In this document: positions 32,586 to 44,320 of the stretch, in pieces
How positions within the stretch are numbered: position 1 is the stretch's first letter
Layout of the letters: each line of letters starts with the position of its first letter
Assembly: GCA_015680685.1 (NCBI GenBank)
Contig: MNCI01035299.1
Location: 136,044 to 200,043 of the forward strand
From: Gnetum montanum
Taxonomy: Eukaryota; Streptophyta; Gnetopsida; Gnetales; Gnetaceae
Direction: 5' to 3'
Length of the DNA: 64,000 bases
Notes under the pieces: model-generated
Told to the model about the DNA's origin: nothing
Seen by the model: the letters and a program-made list of their open reading frames with translations, nothing else
The model's database searches: none
Program-made: the position numbers and the translations under genes

Positions 32586-33879
32586 TGTAACAACAGAAAA
32601 CATCAGTTGCTAGAAATACTGAGGGGATTTCCATGTACACAATTTTAACCTTGGATCTACGCGAGGGCTGTGCTAGAGAAAACAAATCCGAGGTGTCCTA
32701 AACGGTCTTGTCGATTAGATAGGGACTTACTTAGTTAGTAAACTTGTCAATGATCGTGTAATGAGGCGACGATTTAATATGAAAATATATTATCGATTGA
32801 TGAGAAAATGAGATTTGCTCCAAGATCAGATCTTGAAGGTAGTGAAGGCGATGTAAACTACGTAAAAATGATTGTAAAATTCAATGTAAATGGGCACAAT
32901 GACTAGAATTTGGAATGTTCACGATCCTGAGATCTGGGGTCCACCTTATAGATAAATATGATGAATACAACAGGATTTACAAGTAGACTTCGGTTTGGAT
33001 GAAGTGTTCACCACCAACAAGAAGCTATTTAGAGATTAAACAAGCAAAGGCCAATCTACCTTATTCACTAGCTAATTTGGGCGCAAGGGAGTTAGGCTCA
33101 AAGCGAAGTGTTTGCTAATTTGAAGTCTCTGGTTAAAAGCTTCTCTCTATCACCATTGATGATCTTCTATTGCTAACTCTTTCTTGTCATCTTGCCAATC
33201 TTTTGCCAAAAAATTGTTAATAGTTGCCAACCCTTTGAGCGTTGTCTGTCAGGGTACTTATAAGATTAGGGTTAGGAGAAAAATGTGATTTAGATGACGT
33301 GTGTCCTGGGCCCATAGAATGCCATTGACCTGATGTGCTGTAGGTGAAGCTTGTGATGCTACGTTGTGCTATGCTTTTAAGTCTAGCATAGCATAACCAT
33401 CTTTTAAGAAGATAGTTTATTTGACCTTGTCTCTTACATTGAATAAACTATCCTGCAACTATGCTATGATATGCTGGGAAGCGTATCGTGGCGTAATGAC
33501 TGCTACTAAGTTATCCTTGTTGCTACGGCTAAGTTAACTGTGCTATTTGCGTTATGCTGCATTACGCTATGTTACGCTGCATAGCATAATGCAATGTAGC
33601 ATGTAGAGAGTTAAAGTTTTAAACATGGCTAACTTGCGAAGTTGAAGTGTTGTCGTTGTGCAACCCCTTGTTCTATTATGTTCTCCTGGACTCCACTACG
33701 CTGAGCTACGTAGTGTAGCGTAGCAGGCCCTTAGCCAAAAAAAGAAAACTTGCTGAGATGTGCCACTATTTTCGATGTTTCCATCATTCAGATGTCTTGA
33801 TGCTGCACTTATGGAGATCCCTGCTTAAACTTTGAGACATTGCTAAATCATCGAGGTCTCGAAATTTCACAATGTTTCA
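32586..33879 (-). repeat. C 3' LTR (1294 bp)
   Basis: Plus-strand ends are TGTAACAACAG and AATGTTTCA. Its partner 48296-49588 is the same length within 1 bp and aligns throughout. TTATAAG near 33258 is the TATA region on the minus strand. It also contains many TACGCT/GCATAG words (about 33540-33600). Confidence 0.9.
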
Positions 33880-33892
33880 ATGGCCCCTCTTT
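33880..33892 (-). other. Polypurine tract of C
   Basis: ATGGCCCCTCTTT, on the minus strand AAAGAGGGGCCAT, abuts the 3' LTR. B has the matching AAAGAGGGACCAT at 55515-55527. Confidence 0.9.
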
Positions 33893-35069
33893 GTTGACGT
33901 TTGGAGGGCTTGCCCGAGAGATGTTGATAAAGAAAGCAAAACACCACAGAGGTAAAGATGCCAACATCATTTGTTAGCCATTACTCAGATGTTGCTCTGT
34001 TAAACCTAGAAGTGTGAAGGTTGGAAGTGTAAGGGGCGGAAGGGGGGGAATTTTACAGTTGTGAGGGAGGAATATTCAAGGAAGACTTAAGTGTGAGCAA
34101 GATACTTCGAAAACATGTTATTAGAAAACTTCTCATTGGTGTTTTTTGCAAGAGGTTACGCTGCTATACTGTATATGTGGGACTTGCCTGGGCGAGTTGT
34201 GTTACGCCCATACGGCCTAGACGAGCTTTGTTTCATTTATTTTGCCTAGCTTTGCCCATTTTTTTGAATAAAAATGCTTTCCATGAGGCAAGTTGCATTA
34301 CACTAATTCATGGACATGATGGTTATCATGTATGAAAGGCTTCTTGTATGCTCACATTCTGTACAAACAGGAGGAGAAGGTAAGGGTGGTTGTAAAGATA
34401 AGGGAAGGAGAAAGTAAGATAATGTGTTTGGTGGGGGAAAGGGCAGGGTTTGCACTCCCAAGTAGTCAGGCTAGTCTAAGCAACCACTTTAGAACGTTGT
34501 GATACCTTGCCCTCCTAGTGAATGCATTTTTGAATAACACTATCCTAGCAAGTAACCTACAAAATGTAACAAAAAATATAGAACAAAAGTAGTCGTCCTA
34601 ATCACTAGGGAGGCTGTTGAAACAAGTACCATCCAAAGCAAAAAGAGGAGTGCAGGCCATGGAGAGGGGACTGTAGTAAGAGGTAAGGGTCCCTTTGTTG
34701 ATACCATGGCTCAGAAATTCACCGTTGATAGCCAGATTCATCTTATCCATTTGACTAGGCAAGAAGCCAGTCAGATGAATCTACTAAGCTAGAGTCTGGT
34801 GGTGGTGATGGTTGGAGGCAACCAAGGCTATGGGTGACCATAGTTTCCTTAGGGCTTCAATTGGTGATGCCGACCCCAGGAGTTGCAACTACTGAGTGGT
34901 CATTGTAGCGGCATCTTCGAGGGATCAGTAGTATGTCTTTCGGCATATCCGAGGAATCAGTAGGATGCCACGAGGGTAGCGACGCTACGTCTATTCCAAT
35001 GCCCTACCCATTTTGGATGATGAGGACGCTGCATAGGAATGGTTAGGCCAGCTTGCTTCGTGTATGGTC
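33893..35069 (-). other. 3' untranslated region of C
   Basis: About 1.2 kb between the polypurine tract and the tandem repeats. No conserved coding. The 80-residue ORF at 34093-34335 on the plus strand has no counterpart in B, so it is not called. Confidence 0.5.
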
Positions 35070-35450
35070 TGTTGGAAAATCCTAGTTTTAGATCCTGGTA
35101 GACCATCATTGCTGGCTTTAAGTCCCAATAGACCATGCTCCTGATTTAAAGTCTGGGCAGACTGAAGTGTGCTAGTTTTATGTTGTAGTGGATGATGGAA
35201 GAGCTAGTTTATGACCCTAGCAGACTGTGTTGTGGGTGTTAGTTTCATGTTGTGACCCAGGGACAAGTCTGTGCTAGTTTAACGTCTCAGCAGACGAATG
35301 CTTACCTTGCTAGTTTCACGTCATGGTGGACGGTTGAAAAATTTACCAATTTAGCATCATGGTGGACGAGTGCAAGAAATAACAGTTTTACATCATAGCG
35401 GACGTGTACAACACCATCAGTTTTATGTCATAGTAGATGTTTTTTACCTT
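35070..35450 (-). repeat. Tandem repeat downstream of integrase in C
   Basis: About nine degenerate units of 35-46 bp with a core that reads GTCTGCTGAGACGTTAAACTAGC on the minus strand (35278-35300). B has the same core in its 3' region (54148-54420). Such arrays in Tat/Ogre 3' regions are known sources of satellite DNA. Confidence 0.7.
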
Positions 35451-36760
35451 GCGTTTAAGTCAAGCTGACTTCTAAATATGGTATTGCTTCAGGTACATAT
35501 GATTCACTAGATTTGGAAGTTCGTTACTGTTGATGTTCACTAGCCTGAATGCTCCGTTGTTATATGCGTTGATGAACAAGAAAGGGCCTTCCCAACTTGC
35601 AGAGAATTTTCTCACTAGTTCATGAATGATTTTAGGGACCAAGTCTCCTTTCTTAATTTTTTGTTGATGCAGGTTGTGATGATGCTTCTGCCTCTACCTG
35701 TCTTGATATTTTTTGATGTTGTCGAGTGTCTGGATGTGCTTCTCCTCCACTGAGTCTAAATCCATGATCCTAGACTCGTTGTGTTGAGTCTCATTTATAA
35801 CTGTGGAGAGGATCATTTGTAGTGAGGGAACTTGTAGTTCAAGGGGCAACACTACTTCAGATCCGTAGACTAGGTTGTAGGGTGTCCTACCAATAGTTGT
35901 TCTGCATGTCGTACGATAGGCCCATAGCATATAGAGGATTTTCTCATGCCATCGTTTCTTGTTGCTGTTGAGCATCTTTTTTAGTAAATTGATAACCACC
36001 TTGTTTGTTGCTTTTGCTTGACCATTCTCATGTGGGTAATAAGGTGAGGAAAGAGATTTCTTAATACCAAGGTTATTGTAGAAGGATTTGGTTTCAATAC
36101 TACTAAATTATGGCCCATTGTCGGTCACAATAGTCATGGGAAGCCCAAACCTGGTTACTATGTTATCCAAGATGAAATGGCAAACCTATTGAGATGTAGT
36201 CTTTCATAGGGGAATAGCCTCGATCCACTTCGTGAAGTACTCAGTGGTGGTGATAATGAAACTATGTCCTGCGGAAGACTTAGGCGTGATGGGACCTATG
36301 ATGTCTAGTCCCCATCATTGGAATGGCCAAGTGATCTATGTAGTATGTAACTCAGTTGGTGACACATGTATTAGATTTGTGTAACACTGGCATGTGTCAC
36401 ATGTCTTAACCTTGGTAAGGCAATCTCGTTCCATGTACGACTAGTAATACCCTAAGCATATGATTTTAGCGGCCATGGCTCGTGGGGCTATGTGTCCTCC
36501 ACATAGACCCTCATGGACTTTGCTAACTATCCTTTGCTCTTGGTCATTATTAACACAGGTTAAGAATACCCCATCAAAAGAATGCCTACATAGAGTGCTA
36601 TCTTCGATGATGACGTACTGCCTGGCACGTTTGTGGATTGCATCCTTTTGTTCAGATGTTAACTCGTATGGTGGTTCGCCATGCATAAGGTAGGTTTTAA
36701 TGTTTTCGTACCATTCTGGCATTCCTTCCACACTTAGAGAAGAGATTTGTAGCACTCAGA
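35451..36760 (-). pseudogene. pol: Integrase of C
   Basis: Zinc-binding part VHEGLCGGHIAPRAMAAKII, then CDTCQ. The catalytic core starts WGLDIIGPIT, then TDNGP-FSS, then ENGQAKATNK, where the usual catalytic Glu is replaced by Lys (a G-to-A change would explain this). The C-terminal part 35694-35999 has WHEKILYMLWAYRTT, TPYNLVYGSEVVLPLE and, further down, a GPFLF-type SH3-like strand. Several stops lie in the core. Confidence 0.85.
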
Positions 36761-37720
36761 TGACAAGGTCTGTACATTCTATCATTAAAGTGCACAAGGT
36801 GGCTAACAAATGTGATGACATGTTTAAAGCTAGCGTAAATTATTTCAGAAGATCTTTAGCCATATCGCAATAAGGCTGCAGATGTACAGCTTTGTAGGTG
36901 TAGACTTCTATGATTTGATTGACAACAAGCATCAAATCACCTTGGATTGCCAGATGTTAGACGTTCAGTTCTGTGGCTACTAACAATCCTCTAAGGAGCC
37001 CCTCGTATTCTACCACATTGTTCGTATAGGGAAACGCCAGGTGGTAAGCCAATGGATGAACATCCTCAGGGGAAAGCATGATGACGGTGGTGGCACTACT
37101 GCCTCTAGTAGTTGAAGCTCCATCAAAGTGTAATGATGCTTTGAGGCCTGCTAACATAGGACTTAAACTATGTACATGTTCTTCTGGAAATTCAGGTTCT
37201 ATCATTGTTTGATCGTTAACAGGTGATGTTACGAGCTGGTCGGCTATCGCTTGGCCTTTCATGGAAGATTGGCCGACGTAGTGCAAGTCAAATTCTACTG
37301 TGATGGCTTTGCAGCAGGATATCCTACTGCTCTCATATAAGTTGTTTGTGATGGTCCGCAGAATGTTGTTCTTGCAAATTATGTTAACTTGGCTGTGGAA
37401 AAGATAATGTCTACATATTTTGAGTGCAAAAACCAATGCTAAATAGTTACGCTCTACTTCATTATTCCTTGTTTCATATGCAAGTAGAGCGTGACTTAGA
37501 TAATAGATAGGGATTTCCAACCCATCATCCCTCTTTTGACACAACAACGTAGTTATGGACACATCAGAACTTGCTAGGTAGATGTAGAAAGGCTAATTCC
37601 TTTGTGGCAGGAAAACCATTGGCAGATGTAGCAGCTCTTTCTTTAGGTCATCAAATGCACGCTGGCAGTCCTTGGTCCACTCGAAATTAACCCCTTTCTT
37701 GAGTAGATGTTGCATAGGAT
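36761..37720 (-). pseudogene. pol: Dual RNase H of C pol
   Basis: ORF 36957-37562 contains two RNase H units. The first has PIYYLSHALLAYETRNNEVE, then FALKICRHYLF, the ordinary gypsy RNase H. The second begins LKASLHFDGASTTRGSSATT and continues HLAFPYTNNVVEYEGLLRGL, the archaeal-like RNase H typical of the Tat lineage. The segment is unbroken for 201 codons but frame-shifted from RT. Confidence 0.85.
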
Positions 37721-37732
37721 GTAATTTGTCTA

Positions 37733-38890
37733 TCAACTTCGAGATGAACCTCCTGATAAACTATAACTACCTTGCAACCCATGTAGTTCTTTGAGGTTTG
37801 TAGGTGGTGCCAAGTTAACGATGGTCTTAACTTTGTCAGGGTCAACTCGTATGCCAGCCTCCGAGACTACAAACCCCAACATGTGTCCAGTATTGACTCC
37901 GAATACACATTTTTTTGGTTTGAGTTGTAGGTCGTGCATGAGACATCTTTTAAGGATAAACTCTAAATTCTTTGGATGATCTACCAACTTCTTAGATTTA
38001 ACAGCTATGTTGTCTACATAGTCGTTCAATCTCTTTAAGAGGTAATCGCTAAAGATATACATCATGGCATGTTGATAAGTTGCTCCAATGTTTTTTAGCC
38101 CGAAAGGCATCATGATATAACAGAAAGTTTCCTAGGGGGTCATGAAAGTTATAGTCAGTTGATGTTCTGGGTTGATACGAATTTGATTATATCTCAAAAA
38201 CCCATCCATGAAGGATAGTAAAGCATGTCCAGCTTTTGTATCGACAAGTTGGTCAATACCCGGTAATTGGAAATTTTCTTTAATCGTTGCCTTGTTCAAA
38301 TCGTAGAAGTCTATATAGATGCATATTCTTCTCGTTTTCTTAGAAACGACGACAATGTTTGATACCCAATCCGAGTAATTAACTGTGCAGATGAAACCAG
38401 CTTGATATAGCTTAGTGATTTCATCACGCACTACCAACGTGATTTCAGGCTTAATCTTTCATGCTTTCTGTCTAACTGCTTTGATACTTGGGTATAATAC
38501 GATGTTGTGCTGTATTAGTCACTGGTCTAAACCCAGCATGTCTTCGTATGGCCATGTGAACACCACAATGTTATCCTAGAGCACTCGAGATATGTCACTC
38601 TACGTTTGTTGGTCAAGGAGAGAACTAACCCTCAGGGTTTTTCTTTCTCCTTTGTGCATAACCACAGCAACCTCAACGAGGGGATCCTTGATCACATCAC
38701 CAGCCTCCAAGTCTAGGGTTTGGGCCAAATGTTCTAGCTAGTCTAGGGATACTTCTGAGGCCGCTATGATTATGTCATAGGAGAGGGCATCGGTTTCTAT
38801 CATTGCAAGATTAGTCTATCTAAAAGTTTCCCTGTATGGACCTCTTAGAGCTAGGGGTGCAAGTAAAGCTTCATCCATTTGCGAACTGAC
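37733..38890 (-). pseudogene. pol: Reverse transcriptase of C, beginning at a 3' splice site
   Basis: Reading starts right after TTTTTGCAG (minus strand, 38891) as VSSQMDEALLAPLALRGPYR. The Tat-type stretch VFTWPYEDMLGLD and PSIKAVRQKA follows, then LYQAGFICTV, WVSNIVVVSKKTRRICIYID, FMDGFLRYNQIRI, MPFGLKNIGATYQHAM, and the active site YVDN in place of YVDD. The frame is shared from 38890 to 37733 apart from stops. Connects to protease through the apparent intron. Confidence 0.85.
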
Positions 38891-41800
38891 CTGCAAAAAT
38901 GCCAAGAACAGAAGTTGTTACATTGTTTTTGTCAACATGGTAAAATGATACAAGGTTTTAGAGGTACATGTCAAAAAGGCTACTAGTTTAAGGTCTTAGC
39001 AGACTGTTACAATATACAGAGTTCATAATATAATGGCAAATAAGGGTTCCTAGGTGCTAGCTTAAAGTGTTCGCAGACTATAGTTAAAAGTATAACGTGG
39101 TGTTTCATAGCATGGCAAACTAGCTAATTTAGATTTTTTTTTAGACCATAGTTAATGCAACCGGATTATGATACGATAATCTACATGTTAGTTTAGGGTC
39201 TTTTTGAACCACCATCAATGTAATATCTACAAGATTAATAGTGCAATCTTTACGCTTCATGTCGAACTGACATGCCTGCGTTTCAGGAAAGTTTCGCGCT
39301 AATCAGACATGAAAACAACAAGTTTTCACCATCACGTTTATAAGTAGATGGTTCATCCTCAAAGTAAACTGTAAATGTAGCAAGGTTGAGTTAGGCTAAA
39401 GCAGAAGGAAAGCATAAGTAGACGATTTTGTAAAGGTTATTCTAGCGTAACAATGACATCGAAGGCCGAATGCAAATATGCCAAGTTGGCTAGGATTGAT
39501 GAAGTACAGAAGAGCTTGGGGAGAATTTCAAAGGCATGGGTTGAAACTTGGGAGGCTATTCCACTTGCCCAGTAAGTCGTTATTCACCTTCCTTGTATGA
39601 TATATGCATTGGGTTGTTTTTGCTATCACTGTGTCATAATTTGTATTTGTTTCAAAGATGTGCGCTATGCTGGGTATCGATACCTGCATATGCTAGTTAC
39701 ACTATTGGAGTTTGTAATATTACTCTTATTGCTATTGTCAAAGATAGACCTTGCACCATTACAAGGGTTTGAGTGATCTTGGGTAATATTGTACAAATAC
39801 AACACGTAACCGGTCAGGAGTCTAGGTATTGTACCCTTGTGTAGCGCAAGCGGGGTTCTGTTGTCTTTCTCGTAATGATCGCGTGTTACGCTAGGGAAAT
39901 ATGTCATATTACCTTTATTGTTGTTTTCATAGAAAAAACTTGCACTATCATAAGGGTTTAGGCAATTTTTGTAGTGCATCTCTAGTGTAACATGTGATTT
40001 TCTGGGAGTCAAGGTAACGAGAACCTCAGTGTTGCGTAATGAGTTCTTGTGAGCTCCTTTGATTTATTTTGGGGTTATTAGCATGTCTAAACTTTTTTCT
40101 AATGGTAACATGTTTTATTGTAAAGGGTTACGCTAAAGCCTGTCCTGATCTTTCTGGACATTGTGGGCGTTCTGTGCTATCTAAATGTCCCTGTGGCCAA
40201 TGTTCCTCCTCCCCATGATCGTGTAGGGGGAAAGGTGGTTTGGTTTCGAACGAGGGCACGGGAGTTTCTGCAATTTTTGTTGTGTAACTTTAGCATAGTT
40301 ATTTGGTCGCATTTATTAGTTGAGATGGCCGGTGCCATTATGGAAACGCTGCTGGTTAGATCGTCACAGAGTATCTTAATGTTCTTGGTGGACAGGTTAA
40401 TTGACACCATAGGTGGGAGGGGTCGTGAACAGCTCATCAAGGATTTGAGGTGCTTATCTTGGATCTAGGAGATGCCTACATTTAACTATTATCATGCCTA
40501 CAACATGTTGTTCGTAGCTTGTCATCTCATGACATATTTTCAGAACCCACCTGGCCTCATGTACTATGCTGGCGGGTAAGTGCTGTCAATGTATTATGAT
40601 GTGTTAACTGTTGTCTGATTTTGCGCTAGGTATAAAAAATTTTCTACACTCTGTGGCATAGGTTTTTTATCGATGTGGATGGTCTCCAAGGTGATATGGA
40701 CATGTTTTCTATGGCCAAAATAGCCATAAAGAAATTCACTTCCATCAGCAACGTGTGTGCTGGTGTCCTGGGACAACTAGGATTTGAAATCCAACACTAC
40801 CCTATCTGATATGCCAAATTCTTTGTCAAGTGTAGAGACTCTGGATGGCTGGATAAGGAGTGGATGTTGGATCATCCCATCACTATTGATGATGTGCAAG
40901 AGGAAATCCCACTGTTTCCTTAGCCTTTTGGACGCGGTAAATTACACTACGCTGATCAACTGTGTGACCCTACGGGAATAGGAACAGTGTATAAGATTTT
41001 ATTGTTTCATTGTTTTGTCTAACTTGTTTTATGTTTATAGTTAAAGAATCGTGGGAGGTCACGTTGATAGCTTCTGGGCATGAGGCGACCAGTATCTTCT
41101 TCCATTATGGTGACATAAACGAAGCACAACATTGGCTTTGCCACAGAGCGGCCCTAGTTGCCATAACCAATAGCCTCCGAGAAGCTAGACTGATTGAGCT
41201 ATTTCTAGTTGTAACCCCAGAGTTACAATAGCCAAAATGTTGATCCTAGTTGACTCCTTCAGCGAACAAGCCGAGCGTCTTCACACACACGTGCGTAATG
41301 TGCACGTGAGTTTTGATATTAATGCTCAACTATTCATTGACTTTTTTGGCATTCCTTCTGATGGTCTCCCAGTGGAAGAAATATCAAAGAAAGGTTCTAA
41401 GCATCAGAGGGACATAGAGGAGTGGCTAGAGTTTAAAAAAAATCGAAAGGCATCTTACTGAGAAGATCAAGCTAGAGGTGGCTAACATCATTTACCCCCT
41501 CTTCCGAGCTCATGCTTTCCCCAAACTACTCTCCTAAGGAAAAATCCTTGGCATAGAGTAGGCTTGGATCATGCAGGAGGTTATGGAGGAGGGGACACAA
41601 TATGATTGGGCCAAACACCTTGCTGAAGGCCTATAGGCTAAAATGATCAAGCTTCACAAGAAGCTTGAGTCTCATTTCAACGTGCATTTTTCCTTCTTCA
41701 TAGCTTGTTTGCATCATTTTTCCAAATTCCTAGTGGTTCGCAGGGATGGATTCTGGGTGTAGCAAGATCTTAACCAGATTTCTAAACTGTGGATTTCCTA

Positions 41801-44320
41801 GGTCTTCCACACCGTTCGATCCCAAGATCGTCCTGAAGGTGTTGGGGAGTCGTTTTCACTAACAACTAGGGATTGGGTGGTGACTCCTATCTGAGGCCAA
41901 GACAACATGAGTGGGGTGCCCCCTTCTTATACCAACAGTGCATCAAGGGGGAAACACATAGCAGTAGAAATAGTAGCTTCATTAGTTCAGCAAAAAAAGC
42001 ATTGTCCGACTGTGGAGTGTACTAGCCCGACTGGTGAAGAGGGAAAGAAACTGCACATAAAGTTTCATAGGAGCCATCCCCTGGCTAGTAAGTAGAGGAA
42101 TGCATGATTAGTTTATGTATATTACGCTACATATAGACGTCGTTACATCATGTAGCACTTATGAGAAATGAGTAAAGTTTTTTGTTAACTACAATGTGTT
42201 TTACAAGAAAAGGGAAAGATGTATATGGACTGACCCCTGAAATAGGGGCCATAGTCCTGCAGCATGGAGAAGGGGCCCTAGTTTTGGAAAAGGAGGCCCT
42301 TGTTAACAACGTAGGTAGCACATAGGCTCCTGTGCCCAAAGGGAAGATGAGCGTAGAGGACACCATGGTCCTTTTGGATGAGCTGGAAAAGGAGGAGCGA
42401 TTTGTAATTGGTGAGTTTGACCACTTGCTTAACCTTTGCTTGAAGGGCAATCCTCCCGCTATTACCCCTAGGGGTTCACTAGATTGAAGCTTTGCATTAT
42501 TGTAACATCTCAATTTTTTCCTTTGTCTACTATGCTATGTTTGACTCGTTTTGTTTGTGTAGTAGGAACTTTTGATAACAATGGCGTACCTTCATCAGCA
42601 ACCCTTACTTAACATTGGGGTGAGACTCTTGACAAATTCGCCTTTATGGAGGGCATTGTAAATGATATGATTAGTCGCTTAGAGCGATTGATCCTGAGAT
42701 TGGTACATCATTGTTGTTATGCAAGAATTGTTGAAATTGTGACATTACGTTATTTTGTTTCGTCTAACTGTTATTTTTCATGTTACAACATCTCACCTCA
42801 AATGGGATCCCAAAGAGCCTGTTGATGTAGACGCTACCCCTAAACCCTCATCAAAGGTGACCAAAGTGCCATGCGACCTTTATGATGAGATGTGTAAATG
42901 TGCATTACGCTCAGCCCGTTCTCTATGGGAGAGTCAGAATGTCAACGAAGATCTCTGGAAGAGGTTGTAGAAAGTAGAAAAAGAGAAAATGGTCGTGACC
43001 ACTAGGGTTGAGGACCTTGAGTCTATGAACGAATTTATGCAAGCTTAAGATACCAATGATGTGAAGTGGTGGATAACTATGATTGACTACGTCTGCTATT
43101 GGATGGTCATCAAGAACAATGTCGAAGCCAACCATGAGCTCATCAAGCAATGGATGCAAATGGATCTCCTAGCCCAGAAAAGCCAAGACTGGAAGGACTT
43201 CAGCGTGAGGGTCCAAGAATGGGGCCAGACACAGAAAAATCATAAGGAGATGTATAAGCAAGAATGTGCTACCTACTGCCAACATTACAAGGATTCTGCG
43301 GTTGAAGCATGATCCCTTTGGCTGTTCCTCGATGTCATTGGTGCTTCTGGAGCATATGAAAATTTTCAAAAGAAAGTAACAATGAGTGCCTCCCCTAAGA
43401 GAGAGATAACCCTCCCTAGCGGGGAGACTACTATCCCTTCCTTTTTCCCTGAACCACCCCGGTGGACTCCTATGGAAAAAGGGAAGGTAAAGGCTAGAAC
43501 TGATTTAGGAGATGGCATTTGGGCAGAGCTCACTGGGGACGAGATTATGCGACACCTGTTAATTGGCTTGGAACAAATTCCTTTCACGGCCAACGCAGGA
43601 CCATCATAGGTAAGCTATGCGACTGTTGTATCATTCTTAGGTGTGGCTTTGATTCTTACGCATGATTTTGATGATGACACTAACGTTTGTTTCATGTCAA
43701 ATCATAGGATCAACATGAAGAGGGTCCTCATGAAGAGGAGCCCCATAGAGATGATTTCCCTCACGAAGCGAAACCCAATGAGGAGGAGCCTCGCAGAGAG
43801 GATTGCCCCCATGAAGAGAAACCACCCGAAGAAGATCCGTATGAGGAAGATCCTCATGAAGCAGAGGTGGAGTTAAATGACGTAGATGGAGGTGGTAGCA
43901 AAGGGGGTGTGTAGCATAACTATATTGGCCAAACATTTTGTTGTAATGAAAGGGAATAAATGATAATGTTTTTTTGATTAATGTGATTGTAAAATAAAAA
44001 TTTTTTAATTTTGATGTTTATGAAGGAAAGTGCATCGTTAGAAAGGTTACACATTTTAGGTCACTGCGAACCATTGATAGTTTAAGGCCATTTCAGGCCA
44101 GGCCATCGTACATACAAAAAAGAATAAACAGAATTGCCAGTTTTAGGCCATAGTGGGCCATAACTAGTTTAAGACCATTTCGGGCTGAGAATAGTTTAAG
44201 AAGCGTAACAATAAATAATGTAACTTCAAATGATAAAGAATGTAAATAGTGTAACAGTAAGTAATGTGGACTGACGTAACATGTTATGCTGATGTGTTTG
44301 TTCGTTAATTCCACAGCTAC
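38891..44320 (-). other. Apparent sense intron between protease and RT of C
   Basis: The 3' site TTTTTGCAG at 38891 precedes the RT frame. A candidate donor GTAGCT at 44320 follows the end of the protease frame (RMIKK). The interval of about 5.4 kb has no sense coding. Ogre elements are known to splice an intron here. Degenerate GTTTAAGG/AAACTAG repeats lie near both ends (38985-39110, 44050-44180). The donor assignment is tentative. Confidence 0.5.
39453..43914 (+). pseudogene. Antisense multi-exon gene: FCP1-like HAD domain, transposon-protein-like domain, coiled coil, acidic tail
   Basis: Plus-strand gene, opposite to C. Exon 1 39453-39571 starts MTSKAECKYAKLARIDEVQ and ends with donor GTAAGT. 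Exon 2 40126-40575 restores the frame exactly and reads KPVLIFLDIVGVLCY, then GKVVWFRTRAREFL, IVIWSH, and NMLFVACH with YFQNPP. This follows the FCP1/NIF HAD order, but second-aspartate positions are lost (DIVGV; VAC). Exon 3 40662-40988 (FFIDVDGLQGDMDMF) is again in phase. Exon 4 about 41041-42087 includes VSFDINAQLFIDFFGIPSDG, which resembles the plant transposon protein domain. Exons about 42213-42501 and 42563-42702 follow, then 42755-43609 (one frame, coiled-coil-like), then 43708-43914 with Glu/Pro/His repeats and TAG. Stops and a few frameshifts show decay. Confidence 0.65.
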
